From: Scalesia atractyloides
Taxonomy: Eukaryota > Streptophyta > Magnoliopsida > Asterales > Asteraceae
Reading direction: 5' to 3'
DNA: 64,000 nucleotides
Assembly (NCBI GenBank): GCA_947069175.1
Contig: CAMTDV010000012.1
Location: 39,526,341 to 39,590,340, forward strand
The position numbers were made by a program, and so were the translations under genes. The first letter of the stretch is position 1; every line of letters starts with the position of its first letter. Below are positions 57,181 through 64,000 of this stretch, piece after piece. The notes beneath the pieces are model-generated. The model made no database searches. It was not told where the DNA came from and saw only the letters and a program-made list of their open reading frames with translations.

Positions 57181-57690
57181 TTTTTGGTGTCATTTTCTGG
57201 GGTTTGTTATCTAATTTTCAGCTAATAAAATACATTATTTCTTTAATTACTTATAAAATGCCAAAATGCCACAAACGCCAAACACCAAAGCTATAATAAA
57301 ATTCCTTTAATCACGTATTATTAGTAACTCCAAATAATTACTGAATTGTATAAAATAAGGTGCAAGAGAATAGAACAAGAGGTTGCCTTACAAAAGCTTA
57401 ATTTTGCCATCTTTATCTATAAAACGCCTATTAAAATACAAAAGCCAAACTTAAAAAGATGGGACGTGTTACAACCTTAATAGATAAAGCTGAACAAACA
57501 GTAACTACAAAAGTAACTGAAATGACAGAAAACTTTATTACTAACCTTTATTATATTAAAAACCACACATGACAATTGATTTTTTTTTATATTTTCAAAA
57601 CCCCATAATTACATGTCACATTATTGGTCTGCATCCTACATCACACGACAAGTGATTCAAAAAGTACACATAAAAAATTACTATTTTTTA

Positions 57691-57737
57691 GCGCCAAAAA
57701 ATATATCTAGCACGCGCCAAAAAAGGTCATTATATAA
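57691..57737 (+). promoter_or_regulatory. Two E2F-like sites and TATA box, unit 2
   Basis: GCGCCAAA at 57691-57698 and 57714-57721, TATATAA at 57731-57737. The same arrangement recurs at 63871-63918. The ATGs downstream (for example 57798) open only very short frames. Confidence 0.5.
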
Positions 57738-58139
57738 GTAGAACATGTAAACAAACTTAACACTCCACAAATTGTCTAAACAACCCACAAATTGATAATG
57801 AGATTCATGGTGAAGAAGTGAGTGATTAGGGTTTTGAGAAGAAGGAGAGTAATGAAGAAATTTATGAGAGATTTTTGTTTTTGAAATTGAAACGGCAAGT
57901 GGAAACTATGTTTGGATAAACAAGGTTTATAAAGATCTGATGACTATCATCTATGCTTGTGTAAACTCTGTTGGATATTGGATGACAGTTGTTTGGAAAC
58001 CTATGCTGGAGACCAGCAGTGGTTCTAAAGAGAGGAGATTTTACACTATCAGAGGATAGATTATCAGTGGATTGGGAAAATAGTGGTTTCACCAACAGTG
58101 GAAGTAGGAACAGAGGATACACTTTCAGCAATAGATAGA
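57738..58139. other. Region downstream of unit 2 promoter
   Basis: No domain on either strand. Short frames only. Confidence 0.45.
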
Positions 58140-58335
58140 TTTTCATGGAGTAATAACATCAGATGTAGACAAACACTATTGGTGGTAGACAACACTGCTG
58201 AGTATAACATCAGTGGTTAGTGAGTCCCTGGTTGAATAAGTGATTTTGCTATACAACTACTTTTGGTGTGTTACAGTGGTTTTATAGTGGTTTGCATCAG
58301 TTGTTTCTGATCAGTGGATAGGATTACAAGGACTA
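58140..58335. repeat. Dispersed repeat R, copy 3
   Basis: GGAGTAATAACATCAGATGT and AACATCAGTGGTTAGTGAGT as in copies 1 and 2. A further short piece occurs at 58660-58745. The DNA between (58336-59059) shows short direct repeats such as GTAAGAAAAGTTGACTATAT but no gene. Confidence 0.7.
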
Positions 58336-59059
58336 TACTTATTTTCTTATAAGTTCAGGGGGCAATTATGTCAAGTTTGCATTTATGTCAGTGGATAGGA
58401 TTACAAGGACTAATACTTATTGTCTTAAGTAATGAAGGTTGTTAAAGATAGGTGTAAGAAAAGTTGACTATATTGACAATGGTTCAAATGACAGGTGTAA
58501 GAAAAGTTGACTATATTGAGAATGTTTCAAATGAAGTTAGATTTAACTATAGATTGTTATTTGTATAGTGTTAGGATCTGAGTTTGAAACTGTTTATGAA
58601 AGTTCTAAAAATGGTAAATGAAAGAAGATAAATCAGATTACTTGCATAATTGGTTTGCATCAGTGGTTAGTGACTATAACATCAGTGGTTAGTGAGTCAG
58701 TGGTTTGCATTAGTGGGCATTTATGTCAAGTTTGCTTTAATTCATAACAGTTGAGAGATTGTTTTCATGTCATGCTTTCGTAATTATGATTCCATGCATA
58801 TGATTATCAATCTCCCCATCAGCCTAAGATCACTAATTTGTTCGTACAAAATGTAAGGAGATAACTTAGATTGTAATCGATAAAAGTGATCAAATAGAAC
58901 AGTACATACATTGTTCTATTGACAATTCTCTTATTATGATGTCAGCATAAAAGTGACACTTAACAAAAATAACAAACTAATAACATTTGCTAAGCTCACC
59001 ATTGCTATACACTAAACATTACAAGGACTGATAGAAAACACTGATGATACATCCTCTAT

Positions 59060-59320
59060 TCGGTCTTCAGCATAGCTTTGTCTTGACAGACCTTTAGCTT
59101 TGATCTTTAGCAGAGCTTTGTCTTGGCAGACCTTGTACCTTTAGTCTTTAGTAGAGCTTTATCTTGGCAGACCTTTAACTTTAGTCTTTAGCAAAGCTTT
59201 GCCTTGGCAGCCCTTCAGCTTTAGACTTCAACAGAGCTTTGTCTTCAACAGAGTTTAGCTATGGCAGACCTTGGACATTTAGTCTTCAGCAGACCTTGAC
59301 TTGGGCAGATGTTACATTAT
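59060..59320. repeat. 43-bp tandem repeat
   Basis: About six imperfect units of AGAGCTTTGTCTTGGCAGAC plus CTTTAGCTTTAGTCTTTAGC. No coding signal. Confidence 0.8.
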
Positions 59321-59471
59321 TGTTTGGATCAGAGGTGTAGTATATTTTGGCTTTCGATCTCTATTCTTTTGTACGGTTCAATTCCAACATATATTTTATA
59401 TCCAACACATATTTTTACTGAATTTAGTGTAGTTTGACAAATTACACATATAAATTTTCTTTGCCTTGTAA

Positions 59472-59636
59472 GGGGAAGATGGGTGCTTCTCTCCATAGGG
59501 CTTACAAAACACAGGTTATGTGCAGCAGTCCACCATAATTAACAAATAAAGTTTTTTGATATGTTAAATAAGGCGGGCTGCCGCCAATAACCTGTGTTTT
59601 GTGAAGCCCTAGGAGAGAACCACCTATCTTCCCCCC
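59472..59636. mobile_element. Tourist-like MITE with TAA target duplication
   Basis: 165 bp. GGGGAAGATGGGTGCTTCTC pairs with GGGGGGAAGATAGGTGGTTC read from the other strand. The inverted repeats extend about 60 bp to AAAACACAGGTTAT. TAA flanks both ends (59469-59471, 59637-59639), as expected for PIF/Harbinger-derived MITEs. Confidence 0.78.
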
Positions 59637-59639
59637 TAA

Positions 59640-60800
59640 AAAGCAAAGAAAACATATCACGCAATTTAAACCTTCTTTCAATTTCTCTTCATTATAATCA
59701 GACGTGCTAGACTCAGTTGCTGATCTAATTTGAAAAGAGTATACTACCATTTTTAGAAATGGTTATTAACTAAAATAAAAGGTGGCATGTGTGAGTGATG
59801 TAACACCATGTTGATTTTTACCTTATTGTGATGAAATAGCTATCGCAAACTAGAGCCTTGACCTGGAGTTGAACATCATTAGAGCCTAGACTTTTTAGAA
59901 AAAAATCAAAAATAAGAACCTAGTGTAAATAACTTATTAGTTGTTGTGAATTTTGTATAAGTAGCAACCTAAAAAAAGACGATGGTAAGGCTAAGGTTAA
60001 AGGTTCTTGAACCAACTCGTAGTGTTGTCTCTTTCACCTGCTCATTTTCAACTGTATTCACATTTCAAGAAAACAAAAATATATACTATCTTCGTAGATC
60101 CTTTCAAAACATTTATAAAAAAACACAGAACCAACATAGATCTGAAAGTATTATAATAGGCCTGACAAAGATGTTTAAAAAAACCTACAAGATATACAAT
60201 TTAACAAACAAAAATGATAGATAGGGTAAAAACCGGTACCAATCTGCCCCCAACCACAGATCTGGCATCGTGTGTTCTCTTTCACCTATTCACCGGTCTT
60301 CATTTTCAGTTGTATTCACATTTCCAAAAAACAATATGAAAACATGCTGAAATCTTCTCTTGAAAGAGAAAAAGACTCAAATCTAAGCTTTAAAATCAAC
60401 AAAAATGTAAGACGCTAACAAAAATCAACAAAAACGTAACAATGGATGCAAGTATCTATTACCGTTGGTGTCAGATCAAGCACTTGAACAATAATTTATG
60501 GAACATCAATGATTTTGAGAGAAGATGCCATAAACCCTAGATCTACAAATCGCCTAGAGAGAAAAAAGGATGGGTTATTGGGTTGTATAATGAGATTTGA
60601 AAATTGTGCGGCTGCGATAAGCGGGATATTGGCTTTTTGAGAGAAGATGCCACCCAAGGGTATTATTGGAAAGTTAATTCAATTTTGATATTCATGTGCT
60701 TTAAACACTTGTACATCATGCATTAAAGGTATTTTAAGGGAAGTGACAAATTACCTTAAGTAGTCCCTTGGATATGCTTATTAATATAGTATATATATAT
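59640..60800. other. Region without recognisable gene
   Basis: Contains two related segments (about 60000-60080 and 60265-60330) sharing CTCTTTCACCT, TTCATTTTCA and TGTATTCACATTTC, and a repeated TTTTGAGAGAAGATGCCA at 60512 and 60635. No protein domain. Confidence 0.5.
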
Positions 60801-60805
60801 ATATA

Positions 60806-61205
60806 TGGGAGTGTCAACGGGAACACTTTAAAAGTGAGGAATCATTTATTTAACATCTAATAATTTTTTTGTATTTGTTTCAAAGCTTTTGCATATAAAT
60901 AATATTAAAGTCTTTTTTAAAAATTCAGAAACTAAAAAAATAAAAGAAATTCTTAAAAAACAGTAAAAAAGGTAATATTTATATGCAAAAGATTAAAAAT
61001 AATTTTCTACACATCTAAAAACAAATATTGATAAAAATTCTTTTAACTTATTTTAAAAAAATAATTATTTTTATTTAAATAGCTTCTACACATCTTTATA
61101 TGCAAAAAATATGATTTTTAAATTTTTTTTACATTTAAAATTGAATTTTTAAGATATATTTAACGTGTTACATACATATTTATCCGATTCCTCACATTTA
61201 TATAT
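60806..61205. mobile_element. MITE-like AT-rich element
   Basis: (TA)n, then GGGAGTGTCAACGGGAACAC and AAAGTGAGGAATC at the left. The inverted GATTCCTCAC followed by TTTATATATATAG is at the right. About 400 bp, no coding capacity. A further element with GGGTGAGGATTTAGGGAAAA begins at 61209; its end was not found. Confidence 0.5.
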
Positions 61206-61618
61206 ATAGGGTGAGGATTTAGGGAAAACGACTAAAAGTGTGAAAACGGTGAGAATGCCCCTTATCCATTGGATCAAAATAATCTATAGATTAGTATGGA
61301 GTGGTGGCTTTTTCATAAATAAAATCAACTTTATTACTTAGACATGCTTCGTTAAGGGTAAAAGGGTCTTTTTACTGCTTTAATACAAAACAACAGTCTA
61401 ATGAGCAAAACGTCATTCAAAATTCCCGCATTAACCTACATTTTATACACATGACTCACTTCCAGATGAAACAACATATTTATCTAAAACGCCATCTATA
61501 CAAAACGCCAAAACATAATGATAAAACGCGTTATAGATTTAACAAATAGATGTGAAAAAACAGTAACCGAAAGTTAATTATTAACATTTATTACAAAAAT
61601 CCCCTCCTACAACATGAT

Positions 61619-61626
61619 TATATAAA
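61619..61626 (+). promoter_or_regulatory. TATA box of unit 3
   Basis: TTATATAAAC about 105 bp before ATG 61732. A GCGCCAAA site lies at 61692-61699, here between TATA box and ATG rather than upstream. Confidence 0.45.
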
Positions 61627-61731
61627 CGACTTTACTATCATTTCCATCATCACTTCAATTGATCATAATAAAAACGCAATCCTTAATCGAAGCGCCAAAT
61701 TTGAAAAAAAAAACCTCTGAGCGGAAGAAAA

Positions 61732-62310
61732 ATGGCAAGCATTGTTTCATTGAGATACACCCTTAGAATCGGAAGATTCGTAATCCGTTTTGACAACAGA
61801 AGAAAAGTGTTTGTTAAAACAATCAAAGCCATATTGAACTTGGAAGAAGAAGTACAGAGGGGGATCCTAGCCCTTGGCGTCCCTCTTGATAACCACTGTG
61901 ATTAATCACATACGGTTATAAGAAGATTAACAAGAAAATTTGGACCAAACAAGGCAAATGCAAAAATGGACCCAGTCATCAGATCATGACGTTTTGATGA
62001 AGACACTAACATGGTCACCGTTATATGTGATAACGGGGAGCAGGAAGACTAAATACTTGAAAACATCATGACCAAGCAAGGTCTTGGGTTCATGGAGGAG
62101 TTACACAACGCAACATGTTTAACAAAAATATGAACGAAAAATTGGCGTTGTTGCATGACATGTACAAATGGAGGCTTCAAAATCTTTAAGAACAAGATGC
62201 CAATGAAAGTGATAGTGATGACTTGGATGAGAAACTGGAAGAAGAATCCGAAGAAGAAGACGAGGGGAGTGATGGATACTTCTCAGACAAATCCCTTTTG
62301 CCAAGTAGTT
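61732..62310 (+). pseudogene. Decayed gene of unknown family, unit 3
   Basis: ATG 61732 opens a 57-codon frame (MASIVSLRYTLRIG ... LEEEVQRGILALGVPLDNH) to TAA 61903. The same frame continues with SHTVIRRLTRKFGPNKANAK, RFDEDTNMVTVICDNGEQED and MTKQGLGFMEELHNA, broken by stops near 61903, 61987 and 62050. A shifted frame from about 62129 adds NEKLALLHDMYKWRLQNL and a strongly acidic tail SDSDDLDEKLEEESEEEDEG. The whole would be roughly 190 residues, basic at the start and acidic at the end. I do not recognise the family. It shares DLDEKL/NLDEKL with unit 1. Confidence 0.45.
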
Positions 62311-62637
62311 TTATTTTTTTTTCTTTTTTTTTCTTTTGTGTAATTTTTCTGTGTTTGTTATGTACTTTTCAAATAATAAAATACTATATTTCTACAATTA
62401 GTTATAAAACGCCAAAATGACACAAACGCAAAACACCAAAACTTAATTAGTGTATTTTATCATCTTTATCTATGAAACACCATACAAAACGCGAAACTTA
62501 AAAGATGGGACGTGTTACAGTCTTAACAGATAAAGCTGAACAAACATTAATTACAAACAATAACTGAAACGACGGACACTTTATTACTAACATTTATTAA
62601 AATAAAATCTCGCCTTAACTACGTGCCAAAAACATCT

Positions 62638-62644
62638 TATATAA
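62638..62644 (+). promoter_or_regulatory. TATA box of unit 4
   Basis: TATATAAATAAAC preceded by a degenerate GTGCCAAAA. The layout matches unit 1. ATG at 62769 gives only MANVIS before a stop. Confidence 0.4.
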
Positions 62645-63990
62645 ATAAACATCTTAGGAACTTCCATTGATCACACCCAAAACCAAACACCTTGTTTCCC
62701 AAGAACAAACGCCATGTTTTCTTTAATACCATCCACATTAAAACACCAAAAAAGTTAAACAACTATAGATGGCAAACGTCATTTCTTGAAGATTAACTAT
62801 TGTTCTCCATGAAGTTTCGCTGAATGGATTCTTAGGTGAGGGGGATAATTCAATAAGATTTTGCTGAATGAGATGGACAAATCTTCAAGAAAAAATAGAC
62901 TGATGATAGTGATATATCTTTTGTGTGCTTTGTTCTTGAAAATGTTTGGAAGAGAAAAAGAGACCGATGCCAATGTAAATGTAATTTTAGACTCCATTAT
63001 TAAATGATGAAGAGTAGGATGAGCATGAAGATGATGGCCAACTATCAACCAAGCGAAAAACCACTCACAATCACACATAGAAAATAGCATCCACACATAC
63101 GGCATCATCTATGTCTCCAACATCCACAAAACCACTTCAACAATCAACAACAATACGTCACACCAAAAACCAAAACGCCATATTTTACTGAATAATCAGC
63201 TTCGCCTAGAGCAGGGCGTTTTAGCTGTGTAGGAAATCGGCACCTATATAAGGAATTCAAAGGTTCAGGGGACAAAAACTTCAAGAAGAAGAGATTGATG
63301 ACAGTGAAGATTTGAATGAGAACTTAGATTAGCATTTTTAATTTTTTTCTTTTCTTTTTTTTTGTGTCATTTTATGTGGTTTGTTATCAAATTTTCCGCT
63401 AATAAAATACATTATTTTTCTAATTACTTATAAACTACCAAAATACCACAAATGCCACACCAAAACTATAATAAAATTTCTTATATCACATATAATTAAA
63501 AAACTTCAAATAATTAGTGAAATGTATAAAAGAAGGTGCAAAAGAATAGAACAAAAGGGTGCCTTACAAAAAGATTTATTTTGCCATCCTTATCTAAAAC
63601 GCCATTAATATAAAATGGCAAACGTAATAATAGGACACATTACATCCTTAACAGATAAAGCTGAACAAACAGTAGCTACAAGCAGTAACTGAAACGACGG
63701 AAACTTTATTAGTAACATTTATTATATTAAAAACCACACCATGGTAATTGATGTTTTTTATATTTTCAAAATGCCATAATTACCTGTCACATTATACGTC
63801 TGCATCCTACATCACACGACAAAATACACAAAAAATAACATTAAAAGATAATAATTACTATTGTTTTTTAGCGCCAAAAACATATATCTACATCGCGCCA
63901 AAAAAGGTCATTATAAAAGTAGGACATATAAACAAACTAAAGACTTCATAAATTGTCTAAACATGCCACAAATTGTTTAAAACGTCAAAC
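62640..63990 (+). repeat. Segmental duplicate of 56290-57790
   Basis: Shares, in the same order, the TATA/leader, ATGGCAAACGTCATTTCTTG, TTGCTGAATGAGATGGACAA, GACTCCATTATTAAATGATG, CACTCACAATCACAC, GCCATATTTT, GAATTCAAAGGTTCAGGGGA, ATTTTGCCATC, AGATAAAGCTGAACAAAC and the paired GCGCCAAA promoter. It continues to near the end of the window. Confidence 0.75.
63871..63918 (+). promoter_or_regulatory. Two E2F-like sites and TATA box, unit 5
   Basis: GCGCCAAA at 63871-63878 and 63895-63902, TATAAAA at 63912-63918. It is the duplicate of 57691-57737. Any gene it drives lies beyond the window. Confidence 0.5.
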
Positions 63991-64000
63991 AACTTAAACA

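Noticed and set aside
62797..63108. 103-codon minus-strand frame
   Set aside because: The duplicated counterpart at 56706-56975 keeps only a partly similar frame with no domain. The plus-strand gene-like pieces explain the region better.

Overview
This is repeat-dominated nuclear DNA of a flowering plant. The evidence is plant-type LTR retrotransposons primed by initiator tRNA-Met, PIF/Harbinger and Helitron remnants, MITEs, and an intron-containing laccase gene. The repeat families feel like Asteraceae (daisy family), but that is recollection, not something proven here. I see no intact cellular gene, no functional tRNA or rRNA gene and no CRISPR array. Almost every coding region is broken by stops and frameshifts.

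Left half (1-33 kb) is a nested stack of LTR retrotransposons. The oldest layer is an LTR of a Ty3/gypsy family (family 2), seen at 9487-11684. A Tekay-like gypsy chromovirus (family 1; 3' part at 1-9486) inserted into its start. The 3' LTR of family 1 (3984-4945 plus 7764-9486) was then split by an inverted solo LTR of the same family (4946-7758) with a perfect 5-bp target duplication, TATCG. A minus-strand Ty1/copia element (11685-21917) inserted at the other side of the family-2 LTR. A younger family-2 gypsy element (21918-32988, 3.4-kb 5' LTR) then landed in the right LTR of that copia element. The family-1 LTRs are unusual: each carries four tRNA-like modules with A-box and B-box motifs, three of which have the D-arm extended into a long perfect hairpin.

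Middle (33-39 kb): two complete non-autonomous PIF/Harbinger elements lie in opposite orientation (33527-35395 with TAA duplication; 36458-38348 with TTA duplication). Each carries a decayed Myb/SANT-like ORF1 and no transposase. Between them are (ATT)n microsatellites and the C-terminal remnant of another repeat-associated protein.

39.5-52.2 kb, minus strand: one laccase (multicopper oxidase) gene, nearly full length but with several lesions. Its fourth intron is about 10.3 kb and still has GT and AG ends. It holds a non-coding LTR element, which in turn holds an Ale-like copia element with very short LTRs, and MITEs. The exon 3-4 region contains a 350-bp duplication whose two copies differ mainly by single-base deletions, which looks more like a sequencing or assembly artefact than biology. 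A MITE sits about 100 bp upstream of the start codon.

Right end (52-64 kb): MITEs in (TA)n, the N-terminal part of a Helitron helicase, dispersed repeats, and a diverged array of roughly 1-1.3 kb units. Each unit has a TATA box, and most have perfect or near-perfect E2F-type sites (GCGCCAAA) near it, ahead of short decayed open frames. This array and the tRNA-like modules in the family-1 LTR are the two signals least explained by known categories.
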